Shown here one piece after another: positions 36,818 to 46,137 of a stretch of DNA of 64,000 nucleotides (position 1 is the first letter of the stretch; every line of letters starts with the position of its first letter). The DNA lies in NCBI RefSeq assembly GCF_002899455.1, contig NZ_PPFB01000001.1:7324501-7388500 (forward strand), given 5' to 3'. The translations under genes and the position numbers were made by a program. Source of the DNA: Streptomyces sp. DH-12. GTDB lineage: Bacteria; Actinomycetota; Actinomycetes; Streptomycetales; Streptomycetaceae. The notes under the pieces are model-generated. The model had not been told where the DNA came from, did no database searches, and was given only the letters and a program-made list of their open reading frames with translations.

Positions 36818-37072
36818 ATGGCGTTACTTTTCTTCGGCACGGACCCGAACTCGGGCGGAGGAAACTGCCCGGCGGTGTGGGTGGACACCGACACCGCTCA
36901 CGGCCCGGAACTGGTTCTGCAGGGCAAGTTCGCCGACGCGGCGACCCGGGCCACCTGCCGTCAGGACAGCCCGCCTGCAGACGACGAGGGGATCGTCCGG
37001 ATCCCGCTCAGCATGGTGGAGCAGATCAGGAGGGCGTGCGATGCCGCAGAGGCCGCCGGCACTCAGCTTTGA
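36818..37072 (+). CDS. Small AbaA-like protein of a WhiJ-type cassette
   Basis: 84 residues, soluble: MALLFFGTDPNSGGGNCPAVWVDTDT, a middle that lists Leu/Val strands (GPELVLQGKFADA) and EGIVRIPLSMVEQIRRAC. Small proteins opening with LFFGxDPxS...CPxVWVD accompany WhiJ-like regulators in Streptomyces. It overlaps the start of the next gene by 32 bases, so both are translated from one message. Role by analogy: modulator of the XRE regulator two genes downstream. Confidence 0.65.
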   Translation: MALLFFGTDPNSGGGNCPAVWVDTDTAHGPELVLQGKFADAATRATCRQDSPPADDEGIVRIPLSMVEQIRRACDAAEAAGTQL

Positions 37073-37568
37073 GGACCTGCTCGACTCCGCCCAGACCCAC
37101 GCCCTGCACCTGGAGCTCCGCGACGTCTACGCCGTCGGGGAGGAGCGCGAGGTCTACGACGCCTTCCTGCGCGACGGGAGCGTGCCCGCAGACGACTCGG
37201 AGTTCTGGAGCGGGTGGCTGCCACTGGTCCAGCGGACCGTCGCCCGCGGCGTGCAGGTCTGCCGGGCCCGGATCGTCTCCGAGCCCGTCACCGACTACAT
37301 CCGCTTCGAGCACGCCATCACCGACGCCAACCTCCGCGCCGGCGAACAGGTCCGCTGGCTGTCCCGCCGCCGCGCCTCTGCCCTCGCCCTGCCCGGCAAC
37401 GACTTCTGGCTCATCGACGACCGCCTCGTGCGCTGGAACCTGTTCTCCGGTGACGGCCAGGCCCTCGAGCCCGACCACACCGACGACCCCGCCGCGGTCA
37501 AGCTGTGCGTGGAGGCGTTCCGCTCGGTGTGGGACCTGGCCATCGACCACGCCGACTACCGCATCTGA
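37041..37568 (+). CDS. DUF6879 family protein
   Basis: 175 residues from ATG 37041: LSFEDLLDSAQTHALHLELRDVY, EREVYDAFLRDGSV, SGWLPLVQRTVARGVQVCRARI, VTDYIRFEH, LPGNDFWLIDDRLVRWNLFSGDG. This is the recurrent partner of XRE-DUF5753 regulators in actinomycetes. A frame open from 36726 exists, but the ATG sits at the family start. It is followed 31 bases later by the regulator gene; no enzymatic motif is visible. Confidence 0.8.
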   Translation: MPQRPPALSFEDLLDSAQTHALHLELRDVYAVGEEREVYDAFLRDGSVPADDSEFWSGWLPLVQRTVARGVQVCRARIVSEPVTDYIRFEHAITDANLRAGEQVRWLSRRRASALALPGNDFWLIDDRLVRWNLFSGDGQALEPDHTDDPAAVKLCVEAFRSVWDLAIDHADYRI

Positions 37569-37598
37569 CCGACGCGCAACCCAAGGGCCCCGCACCTC

Positions 37599-38450
37599 AT
37601 GACGACCGCCTCCCCCTCGTCCAGCGCTCAGGCGGCCCGCGAGGCGCTCGCTGTCCGGTTGCAGCACCTACGCAAGGACGCCGGTCTCACCGGGAAGGAA
37701 CTCTCCGCCCGGTGCGGCTGGCACCCCGCCAAGACCACCCGCATCCAAAAGGGCACGGCCGCGCCCTCCGACAGCGACATCCGCACCTGGTGCGCGGCGT
37801 GCGGCGCCGACGACCAGGCCGACGACCTCATCGCCACCGCCCGAGCGGTCGACTCGATGTACATGGAGTGGCGCCGCCTGCACCGCAACGGCATGCGCCA
37901 GGTCCAGGAGGACTGGTACGCCCTGCACGAGCAGACCCGCCACTGCCGGGTCTACGTCTCCAACCTTCCGCCCGGCTTCCTCCAGACGCCAGCGTTCGCC
38001 ACAGCCCTGATGGAGCAGATCACCTGCTTCCAGGGCACCCCCGACGACGTCGCAGAAGCCGTCGCCGCCCGCGTCGCCCGCTCCCGGTTCCTCTACGAGG
38101 GCGGCCACCTCTACGTCGTCCTCCTCGAGGAATCCGTCCTGCGCTACCGAACCGCCGACCCCGACGCGATGCGCGGGCAGCTGCGACACCTCCTGGCCGT
38201 GATGCCGCTCGCCTCGATCTCGCTGGGGATCATCCCGTTCACCGCGCAGCGCACCGTGTGGCCGCTGGAGGCGTTCTACGTCCACGACGACACCATGGCC
38301 GTGGTGGAGACGCTCACGGCGGAGATCAAGGTGACGCAGCCACGCGAGGTCGCCGACTACGCCAAGGCGTTCGCCGGCCTCGCGGAGATGGCCGTCTACG
38401 GTGACGCCGCCCGCGCCCTCATCCAGGCCGCGATCGACGCCCTGGAGTGA
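37599..38450 (+). CDS. WhiJ-like XRE-family regulator with DUF5753
   Basis: 283 residues. N-terminal XRE helix-turn-helix (LAVRLQHLRKDAGLTGKELSARCGWHPAKTTRIQKG) and a C-terminal DUF5753 sensor region (ALHEQTRHCRVYVSNLPPGFLQT, FLYEGGHLYVVLLEESVLRYR, ISLGIIPFTAQRTVWPLEAF). Same organisation as WhiJ and its many paralogues, repressors that work with a small partner protein in development and antibiotic control. Third gene of a three-gene cassette; overlaps are tight upstream. All domains look intact. Confidence 0.88.
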   Translation: MTTASPSSSAQAAREALAVRLQHLRKDAGLTGKELSARCGWHPAKTTRIQKGTAAPSDSDIRTWCAACGADDQADDLIATARAVDSMYMEWRRLHRNGMRQVQEDWYALHEQTRHCRVYVSNLPPGFLQTPAFATALMEQITCFQGTPDDVAEAVAARVARSRFLYEGGHLYVVLLEESVLRYRTADPDAMRGQLRHLLAVMPLASISLGIIPFTAQRTVWPLEAFYVHDDTMAVVETLTAEIKVTQPREVADYAKAFAGLAEMAVYGDAARALIQAAIDALE

Positions 38451-38546
38451 ACTTCCGCAATTACCCGCAATCTCGTTGAGAGCCGCGTGGCGGCCTCCGT
38501 AGCGTCGAACGACACCGACGCAACCCAGCAACGGAGGCGGTGCCCC

Positions 38547-38732
38547 ATGAGCGCACCCACACCCGCCGGACCCGCACCCGAAGGACGCGGCCTCCAGCCC
38601 CCCGCCTTCGGCCGGCCCTCACCGGCCCTGCTGGCCCGCGCCGACCGCGGCTACGCCCGCTTCCTCGCCCAGGCGGCCCCGGACGACCGCACCGACGACC
38701 ACGACCAGGACGACGCGGCGAGGCGTCGGTGA
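38547..38732 (+). CDS. Small hypothetical protein
   Basis: 61 residues from ATG 38547 (GGAGGCGGTGCCC upstream): proline-rich N-terminus, then PSPALLARADRGYARFLAQA and an Asp-rich tail. Its TGA overlaps the GTG of the next gene (GTGA at 38729-38732), indicating co-translation. Confidence 0.55.
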   Translation: MSAPTPAGPAPEGRGLQPPAFGRPSPALLARADRGYARFLAQAAPDDRTDDHDQDDAARRR

Positions 38733-39118
38733 GCGACACCTACACCGTGCTCCACGACCCCCACGGCCTGGTCGACGCCGAACTGCCGCTGGACCGAGCC
38801 CCGTACGAAGCGCTCGTCACCGCCGTCCTCGCGTGGCAGGACCCGAACCTCACGCCCCGCGACTACGAGCAGATCGCCCTCCAGCTCACCGGGCACGCCC
38901 GCGCGGTCGCCGCCGACGTCCAACGCCACGCCGCCGCCCTGCCGAAGAACGACGGCCGCGGCGCCCTCGCCGACGTCATCCTCCGCGAAGCCGCCGGCCG
39001 CCTCTCCCCACCGATCCAGGGCACCGCCCGCTGCGCCCAGAACCGCGCCCGGCTCGTACGGGCCCTGTACGAACGCCTGGACCGCCTGGCGGCCGCGCCC
39101 GTCGACCGGGCCGTCTGA
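38729..39118 (+). CDS. DUF6415-like protein
   Basis: 129 residues from GTG 38729: YEALVTAVLAWQDPNLTPRDYEQIA, GHARAVAADVQRHAAALP, ADVILREAAGRLSPP, NRARLVRALYERLDRL. An all-helical protein resembling the DUF6415 group found on Streptomyces plasmids and next to XRE regulators. Function unknown; coupled to the preceding small gene. Confidence 0.6.
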   Translation: MSDTYTVLHDPHGLVDAELPLDRAPYEALVTAVLAWQDPNLTPRDYEQIALQLTGHARAVAADVQRHAAALPKNDGRGALADVILREAAGRLSPPIQGTARCAQNRARLVRALYERLDRLAAAPVDRAV

Positions 39119-39246
39119 ACGGCCGCGCACCCGGGCGCGACCACGGACCCCGGGTGCGCGGCGCAGCAACCAGGACGAGCCGCTGGCGGGTGCCGTCGTC
39201 ACGCGGCATCGTCAGGCGGGGAAATCGGCGGGCGCGGCCGTACCCC

Positions 39247-39471
39247 CTACGAATGGCCCTCGGTCAGCTGGCTGGCGGTGTTCTCGATCCACAGCAACGC
39301 CCACTCGACTCCGGCACGCCATCCGGGGTCTGCGCTGTCGTACCGGCCTTCCGTGTCGGCTCGGATGCTAGCCGCGAGGGTGCGCAGGTCCTTCTGCAGT
39401 CCCTGACGCCGGGCGGTGTCCATGGCCTGGATCATCTCGTCAGTGATGTCACCGGGTCGGAGTACGCTCAT
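39247..39471 (-). CDS. Small hypothetical protein
   Basis: 74 residues, helical and acidic: DITDEMIQAMDTARRQGLQKDLRTLAASIRAD, then DPGWRAGVEWALLWIENTA. No family recognised. Its start abuts the truncated edge of an IS701 element, so its promoter may have been altered. Confidence 0.5.
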   Translation of the reverse strand: MSVLRPGDITDEMIQAMDTARRQGLQKDLRTLAASIRADTEGRYDSADPGWRAGVEWALLWIENTASQLTEGHS

Positions 39472-39479
39472 CGCCCCAC

Positions 39480-40681
39480 GGTCTGCAGCACCTGCTCAGC
39501 CGGGCTCGCTGGAATCCTGACGACATACGGGACGACCTGCAGAATTTCGTGGCCGAGAGACTCGGCGGCCCGGATGGTGTGCTGATCGTCGATGACACCG
39601 GCTTCCTCAAGAAGGGAACGGTCTCGGCCGGAGTGCAACGCCAGTACTCCGGCACCGCCGGCCGCACCGAGAACTGTCAGATAGGCGTCTTCGCCGCCTA
39701 CGCCTCCTCGCGCGGACGGGCTCTGGTGGACCGGGAGTTGTATCTCCCGAAGTCCTGGACGGGCGACCGGGACCGCTGCCGGGCGGCGAAGATACCCGAG
39801 GACCGCGACTTCGCGACCAAGGGCGACCTGGCCAAGGACATGATCCAGCGGGCCCTGGCGTCGCCGCTGCCGATCGCCTGGGTGACCGCCGACTCGGCCT
39901 ACGGCCAGGAATGGCGGATGCTGGAGGAAGCCGGTGTCGGCTACGTCCTGGCCGTGCCGAAGTCCCAGCACACGCTCGCGGGCCGCATCGACTTCGCGAT
40001 AGCCCAGGCGCCGGACGACGCCTGGGAACGCCACTCGTGCGGGAACGGCGCGAAGGGACCCCGCGTCTACGACTGGGCCGCGGCGAAGCTGCCCTCCGTC
40101 CCGGACTTCGACGGCGAGAACCCCACCCACGACCGGTGGGTACTGGACCGCCGCAGCCTGACCCGCCCCCAGGAGATCGCTTACTACCTCGCCTACGCGC
40201 CAGCCGGCACCGCCGTTGCCGAACTCGTCCGCGTCGCCGGAACCCGCTGGGCGATCGAGGAGTGCTTCCAGGCCGCGAAGAACGAGTGCGGCCTGGACGA
40301 GTACGAGGTCCGCCGCTATCCAGGCTGGTACCGGCACATCACCCTGGCCATGCTCGCTCACACCTTCCTCGCCGCCATGGCCGCCGCAGCCGGAACCGAA
40401 AAGGGGGCAGCAGAAACGGTTCCGGCGCCCTCACGACCCTCACCGTGGCGGAAGTCCGGCGACTCCTGGCAGCTCACTGCCCGTCGCCGCCTCAGCGCCG
40501 ACGCATCGAACGCGCACTGAAGTGGTCACACTGGCGACGTCGACACCAGGCAACCGCCCAACGGTGCCACTGCAAGCGCCGCTGTAGAGGTTACGAACTT
40601 CCGCCACCCGGTCTCACGGCAGGTCAGTAGACTCGGTTTGACGCCCCTGACCAGCAGGAATAGCGAAGTGCGGCTGGAGTA
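39480..40681 (+). pseudogene. IS701-family element, 5' end missing
   Basis: The transposase frame is seen from about 39480 (LQHLLSRARWNPDDIRDDLQ) in one open frame from 39549 to 40520: LIVDDTGFLKKGTVSAG, WVTADSAYGQEWRML, WAIEECFQAAKNECGLDEYEVRRY. It is closely related to the intact protein at 48080-49315 but lacks its first 60 or so residues and the left end. The right end is preserved (GGAGTA at 40681, followed by CTAG) and touches the stop codon of the ABC permease gene. Confidence 0.85.
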
Positions 40682-43213
40682 CTAGGACCAGCGGTGCAGC
40701 GCGGCCCGGGCCGGCAGTGTGACCGCCAGCAGGGCCAGGCCGCCGACGGCGACCGCGAAGCATCCGTACACCAGCGGAGGCACGTACGGCATGTCACCGG
40801 TCACGCCGCTCATCATCGGGATCAGCGTGGCCGCGGCGATCGCGGAGCCGAGGACCAGGCCCACCACGGCGACCAGCAGGCCCTCCCAGCGGAGCATCGT
40901 CATCACCTGACGCCGGGTGGAGCCGACGAGGCGCAGCATGCCCAGCTCGCGGCGGCGGTCCAGGACCGTCATCACCAGGGTGTTGACCGCGGCGACGGCG
41001 GCGAACCCGCCGAGGACCGCGGCCATGGTGTTGTTCATCCAGGCGCCCAGCTTCGCGTCGCGGTTCTGCTCGGTGGCGTAGCCGGAGGCGTCGGTGACCT
41101 CGCCCAGGGCGGTGAGCGGCTTCTCCGAGCCGCCCCGTACCAGGAGCGTGCTGTCGAAGCCCGAGGTGACGTGCCCGGCCAGGGACGCCCGGTCCATGGT
41201 CACCGTGGCCAGGCCGAGGCCGCGGTCGTAGACCGCGACGATCTCGGGGCTGACCTCCGTCCCGTCGGGGAGGTAGAGCGGGAGCCGGTCGCCGACACCG
41301 GCGTCCGCCGAGGTCGCCAGGGTCTTGCCGATGGCGATACGCCCCTCGCCGAGCCGGTCGAGGCTGCCGTCGCGTACGTCCAGGTCCTGCACCTTCGCCA
41401 GCTCGGCGCCAGAGCCGGTGACGCCCTGGGTGGCCGCGCCCTGGAGCGACTTGAACTCGCCGGAGCCGGTCGGCACCAGCACCTGCGTGTTCAGCAGCCC
41501 GACGGCCGCCTCCACGCCCGGCGCGCGGGCGGCGCGTGCCGCCGCGTCCACCGGGAGCCCGGCCGGGTCCGTCACCACGTGGTCCGCGGTGATGCCCGCG
41601 CGCAGCTGCTTGTCGGCGGCGTGGGTCTCGCTCGTGTGCATGAACACGAGGGTCGAGGAGAAGGCCACGGCGAGCACGATCGGGGTGATCGCGGAGGCGA
41701 GGCGGCGGGCGTTGGTACGGGAGTTGACGGCCGCGAGCTCGGCGGACGGGCCCGCGCCGCGCAGCGGGAGGCCGAACAGGCCGGCGCACAGCCGTGCCAC
41801 CAGCGGGCCGAGCAGCCCGACGGCGAGCATGAAGAGCATGACGACGCCGAGGGCGGCGCCGGCCGCGTCGTCCCCGGCGGAGCGGGCGGACACGCCGGTG
41901 AGGATCGTGCCTCCGACGAGGGCGCCGACGCCGAGGAGGGTACGGACCAGACCGGGCCGCAGCCGCTCCACCGACGCGTCCGACAGCGCCTGTCCGGGCT
42001 TGATCTTCGCGGGCCGGCGCCCGGCCGTCCAGCCTGCGCCGAGCGCGGTGAGCAGCCCCATGACGACGGCGGCGAGCAGCGGAAGCCCGGAGACGTGCAG
42101 GTCCACGGCGCGCGGGATGGTGCCCCGGTCCTGGAGCTGCCCGAACCACCAGTGGGCGAGCCCGATGCCGGGCAGGCAGCCGATGATCCCGGCGAGCGGC
42201 GCGACGAGCAGTGCTTCGGAGGCGACCGCGCGGCGGACCTGCCGCGGGGTGGCGCCGACGGCGCGCAGCAGGGCGAACTCGCGGGCCCGCTGACCGACCG
42301 AGAGCGCGACGGTTCCGGCGGCCGTGAAGACCGCGACGATGGCGGCGATGCCGCCGAAGGAGCCGCCGATTCCGAAGAGCATCACCTTGGCGTATCCGAG
42401 GCCCGGGTCCTCGACGGCACCGCGGTCGTCGCCGGTGTGGACCTGGACGCCGGAGCCGGCCAGGGCCTGCTTCACTGCGCCGGCGAGGGCGTCGGCGTCG
42501 GTGCCGTCCTCCGCCAGCACGATGACGGCGTCGGCCTTGCCGGGATGCCCGGCGAGCACGGGGGCCTGGGTGTCGGCGAACCAGGTCAGGGCGCCCGCGT
42601 CGCCGGAGTAGCGGGCGGTCTCCGCGGGGCCGGCCTCGGCGACGCCAGCGACGCGGAAGTCCTGCCGGCCGGCGGCGGTCTCCAGTACGACGGTGTCGCC
42701 GACCGCGGCGTGCGCGGCGCGGGCCGTTCCCGCGTCGAGGACGACTTCCCCCTCGCGGGGTGCGGAGCCGGTGGTCAGCGAGGTGCCGGTGAAGGTGTGC
42801 GAGCCCCATCCGTGCGCGGTGAGCACACCTCCCGGAACATTCAGTGCACGGGCGCCGGCGTCCGTCGCGCGCACCGGGAAGGTGAAGTCCGCGACGGCGG
42901 TGGCCGCACCCGGCGCCCCGGCGGCCTTCACAGCCAGCCCGGCGTCCATCCGTGCCGTGTCCGGCAGGGGCGTCGCCTCCTTCTCGCGGTCCTCGCCGCT
43001 GCCGGTGACGACGTACTTGTTCTGGTCCGCCGCCGCGACGACCGGCGCGTTCGCGTACCGTTCCGGCGGCACGGAGGCGCGCAGGCTGGTCTCGAGCAGG
43101 ATTCCGCAGGCCGAGACGATCAGTGCGGACATCAGCAGCGCGAGGAAGGTCCCCGCGAAGGACGCGGGCTTGAAGCGGACGGCCTCACGGGCGAGTCCGT
43201 TGGGGCGCCTCAT
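40682..43213 (-). CDS. FtsX-type ABC transporter permease
   Basis: 843 residues with the duplicated FtsX/MacB layout: N-terminal helix (FAGTFLALLMSALIVSACGIL), a first extracytoplasmic domain, three helices with the FtsX motif (GQRAREFALLRAVGATPRQVRRAV), central helices, a second extracytoplasmic domain and a final three-helix FtsX unit (LDRRRELGMLRLVGSTRRQV). It starts inside the ATPase gene stop (ATGA overlap, 43210-43213). The partner ATPase and adjacent kinase/regulator suggest a peptide-antibiotic or envelope-stress export/detoxification module. The stop TAG lies in the CTAG target of the IS701 element to its left. Confidence 0.9.
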   Translation of the reverse strand: MRRPNGLAREAVRFKPASFAGTFLALLMSALIVSACGILLETSLRASVPPERYANAPVVAAADQNKYVVTGSGEDREKEATPLPDTARMDAGLAVKAAGAPGAATAVADFTFPVRATDAGARALNVPGGVLTAHGWGSHTFTGTSLTTGSAPREGEVVLDAGTARAAHAAVGDTVVLETAAGRQDFRVAGVAEAGPAETARYSGDAGALTWFADTQAPVLAGHPGKADAVIVLAEDGTDADALAGAVKQALAGSGVQVHTGDDRGAVEDPGLGYAKVMLFGIGGSFGGIAAIVAVFTAAGTVALSVGQRAREFALLRAVGATPRQVRRAVASEALLVAPLAGIIGCLPGIGLAHWWFGQLQDRGTIPRAVDLHVSGLPLLAAVVMGLLTALGAGWTAGRRPAKIKPGQALSDASVERLRPGLVRTLLGVGALVGGTILTGVSARSAGDDAAGAALGVVMLFMLAVGLLGPLVARLCAGLFGLPLRGAGPSAELAAVNSRTNARRLASAITPIVLAVAFSSTLVFMHTSETHAADKQLRAGITADHVVTDPAGLPVDAAARAARAPGVEAAVGLLNTQVLVPTGSGEFKSLQGAATQGVTGSGAELAKVQDLDVRDGSLDRLGEGRIAIGKTLATSADAGVGDRLPLYLPDGTEVSPEIVAVYDRGLGLATVTMDRASLAGHVTSGFDSTLLVRGGSEKPLTALGEVTDASGYATEQNRDAKLGAWMNNTMAAVLGGFAAVAAVNTLVMTVLDRRRELGMLRLVGSTRRQVMTMLRWEGLLVAVVGLVLGSAIAAATLIPMMSGVTGDMPYVPPLVYGCFAVAVGGLALLAVTLPARAALHRWS

Positions 43214-44037
43214 GCCGCCACCCCCGCCATCGCACCGGAGCGGGAGGTGCGCGAGGTGAGCACGGCCATCCGTGCCGCGATCTGCTCCGCCGAACCGCGC
43301 TCGAGGTGGTCGGCGAAGGCGCCGTCGGCGAGGAACAGCACACGGTCGGCCCAGGCGGCCGCGGCCGGGTCGTGGGTGACCATGACAACGGTGGCGCCCA
43401 GAGCGTCCACCGCGTTGCGCAGCAGGCCGAGGACCTCGGCGGCGGTGCCGGTGTCGAGTGCGCCGGTGGGTTCGTCCGCGAAGATCACGTCGGGGCTGGT
43501 GACCAGGGCGCGGGCGACGGCCACGCGTTGCTGCTGACCGCCGGAGAGCTCTCCGGGCCGGCGCTTCGCCTTGTCGGCGAGTCCGACCCGGGCGAGCACC
43601 GCGGCCGCCCGGCGCCGGTCCTGGCGCTGCCCGGCCAGGCGCATAGGCAGCAGCACGTTCTGCTCCACGGTCAGCGACGGCAGCAGGTTGAACGCCTGGA
43701 AGACGAAGCCGAGGCGGCTGCGGCGCAGCTCGGTGAGCTCGTTCTCACTCATGCCGGTGATCTCCGTGCCGCCGAGGCGCACGGATCCCGCCGACGGCCG
43801 GTCGAGCCCGGCAGCGCACTGCAGGAAGGTGGACTTGCCTGACCCGGACGGGCCCATGACCGCGGTGAACGTGCCGCGCGGCAGGGCGAGGTCGATGCCC
43901 GCGAGGGCGTGCACCGTGCCCGCCCCGTGGCCGTACTGCCGCCGGACGTCGCGCAGTTCGACGGCGAGACCGGGCGTGGCGGCCGGGGCCTTGGGCCGGT
44001 TGTCCGCCTTCTGCCGCTTGCCCCTGCGTAGCTTCAT
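43210..44037 (-). CDS. MacB/LolD-type ABC transporter ATPase
   Basis: About 275 residues from ATG 44037 (GAGGGAGACGGGAC upstream; a second ATG 24 bases earlier is less well placed). Walker A GPSGSGKST, Q-loop VFQAFNLLP, signature LSGGQQQRVAVARAL, Walker B VIFADEPTGALD, switch His in VVMVTHDP. Typical ATPase for FtsX permeases. Its promoter region carries the conserved palindrome block at 44104-44149, shared with the desaturase remnant. Confidence 0.93.
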   Translation of the reverse strand: MKLRRGKRQKADNRPKAPAATPGLAVELRDVRRQYGHGAGTVHALAGIDLALPRGTFTAVMGPSGSGKSTFLQCAAGLDRPSAGSVRLGGTEITGMSENELTELRRSRLGFVFQAFNLLPSLTVEQNVLLPMRLAGQRQDRRRAAAVLARVGLADKAKRRPGELSGGQQQRVAVARALVTSPDVIFADEPTGALDTGTAAEVLGLLRNAVDALGATVVMVTHDPAAAAWADRVLFLADGAFADHLERGSAEQIAARMAVLTSRTSRSGAMAGVAA

Positions 44038-44103
44038 GTCCCGTCTCCCTCTCATGTGCACTTTCTGTGACGGGTGAAGAGTGCGGGGACGGCTGAGCGC
44101 CGG

Positions 44104-44149
44104 GCGTCATACCGGGGAGCCAATGTGGGGGTGCTACCGCGGTAGGGGG
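44104..44149 (-). promoter_or_regulatory. Conserved operator/promoter block upstream of the ABC operon
   Basis: Contains GCGTCATACCGGGGAGCCAA and the palindrome CTACCGCGGTAG (44134-44145) followed by GGGG. The same block with few changes and one indel occurs at 46881-46925. The two lie 67 and 65 bases upstream of their start codons. Likely binding site of the NarL-type regulator encoded at 44161-44835. Confidence 0.65.
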
Positions 44150-44160
44150 CGGGGGTGGTC

Positions 44161-44835
44161 CTACTCGCCCGGAGCGACCAGCCCCGACTCGTAGGCGAAG
44201 ACCACCGCCTGGGCGCGGTCGCGCAGGTCAAGCTTGGTCAGGACGCGGCTGACGTGCGTCTTCACCGTCTGCTCAGCCAACACCAGCGTCTGCGCGATCT
44301 CCCCGTTCGACTGCCCGCGGGCCACCAGCGTGAGGACCTCGGTCTCGCGTTCCGTCAGGCCTTTGAGCCGCAGCGCGGGCTTGCCCCGGACGGCGGGACG
44401 CTGCTTGGCGAAGTCCGCGATGAGGCGGCGCGTCACGGAAGGGGCGAGCAGCGCGTCGCCCGAGGCCACGACGCGGACCGCCGCGATGAGGTCGGCCGGC
44501 GGCGCATCCTTGAGGAGGAAGCCGCTCGCGCCCGCCCGGAGCGCCTCGTAGACGTAGTCGTCGACGTCGAAGGTGGTGAGCATCAGGACGCGCGGCCGGT
44601 GTGCCACACCGGGTGCCGGCTCCAGGAGGCGGCGTGCGGCCTCCAGCCCGTCCATCTCGGGCATCCGCACGTCCATCAGCACGACGTCCGGGTGGGTACG
44701 CCGGCTCAGCTCGACGCCCTGCGCGCCGTCGGGGGCCTCGCCCACCACGTCGATGTCGCTCTGGGCGGCCAGCAGGGCGGCGAAGCCGGCCCGCACCATG
44801 GCCTGGTCGTCGACGATGATGACGCGCGTCGTCAT
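44161..44835 (-). CDS. NarL/FixJ-family response regulator
   Basis: 224 residues. Receiver: IIVDDQAMVRAGF, phospho-Asp in VVLMDVRMPEMDG, Thr in VLMLTTFD, Lys in GFLLKDAPP. C-terminal LuxR-type HTH: LTERETEVLTLVARGQSNGEIAQTLVLAEQTVKTHVSRVLTKL. Starts 12 bases after the kinase stop (same operon). Probably binds the TACC-NN-GGTA palindromes in front of the ABC operon and of the desaturase gene. Confidence 0.94.
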   Translation of the reverse strand: MTTRVIIVDDQAMVRAGFAALLAAQSDIDVVGEAPDGAQGVELSRRTHPDVVLMDVRMPEMDGLEAARRLLEPAPGVAHRPRVLMLTTFDVDDYVYEALRAGASGFLLKDAPPADLIAAVRVVASGDALLAPSVTRRLIADFAKQRPAVRGKPALRLKGLTERETEVLTLVARGQSNGEIAQTLVLAEQTVKTHVSRVLTKLDLRDRAQAVVFAYESGLVAPGE

Positions 44836-44847
44836 GTGAAGTCCTTT

Positions 44848-46080
44848 TCAGCCAAGGAAGTTCAGGGGAAGTTGGGCGGCGACCCGGAAGCCGCCGTCCG
44901 GTAGCGGCCCCGTGTCGAGGCTGCCGCCGACGAGCCGCACCCGCTCGCGCATGCCGACGAGGCCGTGCCCGGTGCCGCCCACCTCGAGCGGCCCGTCGGG
45001 TGGCTGGGGCGGCGGTCCGTTGACGACCAGGACGGTGAGCCGCGCACCGTCCTGCGGATCGGACTCCGTCACCGACAGCGACACCTGCGTGCGGGCACCC
45101 GGCGCGTGCCGCACGACGTTCGAGAGAGCCTCCTGGACAATCCGGTACGCGGACAGGCCGACCGCCTCGGGCACCTCGACGTCGCAGGGGGTGAACTCCA
45201 CCGGCCCGCGGGCCCTCGCCGTCACTTCCACCAGCTGCCCGATCTGCGCCAGGCCCGGCTGGGGCACGAGCTCGCCGTGTGCCTCCTCATTGCGCAGCAC
45301 GCCGAGGAGCCGTCGCATCTCGCCGAGCGACTCGCGCGCGGTCGCCGCGATGGACGTGAACTCCTCCCGCACGTCCGGCGGCAGCCTGTCGAGGCGGTAC
45401 TCCGCGGTGTCCGCCTGCACCGTGATGACGGACATGTGGTGTGCCACCACGTCGTGCAGCTCGCGGGCGATCCGGGCGCGCTCCTCCAGCAGCGTCCGCC
45501 GGCCACGTTCGGCCTCGCTGATCGTCTCCTGCTCGACCAGCCTGCGCTGCACTTCGGACCGCTCGTGCAGCGCACCGCCCAGCAGGAGCGCGACGCCCCC
45601 GAGGATGGTGAACAGCAGGCCCATGGCGCCGAAGCCATGGGGCGCGACGAACCCCAGGGCCACGTTCGCGGTGGCCGTGGCCAGCCACACCAGCAGCAGT
45701 GTCCGGCGTCGCTCGCGCAGCCCCAGGGCGAGGCAGAGGCCGACGTACCCGACGATCTCCATGGGCGGGAACGGCCACAGCAGCCGCTCCTGGAAGTCGA
45801 CGGTGAGCAGGGCGAGCGCCCCGGCGACGTCCGCGACGAAGACCACGTACCAGGCCTGCAGCGGCCGTACGACGGCGAGCAGCAGCGGCGCGGCCTGCGC
45901 GACGGCCAACCCGCCAGCGACGCCTCCGGTCAGGCCGTAGTCGGCGGTGAGGACCACGAGGGTCGTGGGCAGCAGGGCGACGCACAGCACGAACGCCACG
46001 GCCCATGGCAGCAGCCGCACCCATCGCCGCGAGGCCCCCGCGAGCAGTGCGCGCGGGCGTTCCTCCTCCACTGAGGTCAT
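44848..46080 (-). CDS. NarL-class (HisKA_3) sensor histidine kinase
   Basis: 410 residues from ATG 46080. Five or so N-terminal helices (VAFVLCVALLPTTLVVL, VAQAAPLLLAVV, VVFVADVAGALALLTV, GLLFTILGGVALLLG) without a large external domain, then the dimerisation box ERARIARELHDVVAHHMSVI with the phospho-His, and an HATPase with YRIVQEALSNVVRHA and GTGHGLVGMRERV. Its membrane-embedded sensor resembles DesK-type kinases. The desaturase remnant upstream (57-base gap) and the regulator downstream suggest a system that once responded to membrane fluidity or envelope stress; that is inference. Confidence 0.92.
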   Translation of the reverse strand: MTSVEEERPRALLAGASRRWVRLLPWAVAFVLCVALLPTTLVVLTADYGLTGGVAGGLAVAQAAPLLLAVVRPLQAWYVVFVADVAGALALLTVDFQERLLWPFPPMEIVGYVGLCLALGLRERRRTLLLVWLATATANVALGFVAPHGFGAMGLLFTILGGVALLLGGALHERSEVQRRLVEQETISEAERGRRTLLEERARIARELHDVVAHHMSVITVQADTAEYRLDRLPPDVREEFTSIAATARESLGEMRRLLGVLRNEEAHGELVPQPGLAQIGQLVEVTARARGPVEFTPCDVEVPEAVGLSAYRIVQEALSNVVRHAPGARTQVSLSVTESDPQDGARLTVLVVNGPPPQPPDGPLEVGGTGHGLVGMRERVRLVGGSLDTGPLPDGGFRVAAQLPLNFLG

Positions 46081-46137
46081 GCGCACCAGCCTATGTGCGC
46101 CGCGACGGCGTCCGGAGTGGCGCAAGGCGTCGGCTCC

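Noticed and set aside
40694..43537. 947-codon plus-strand open frame
   Set aside because: Antisense shadow of the FtsX permease; composition (Gly, Arg, His, Gln) is that of a complement frame and no domain is recognisable.
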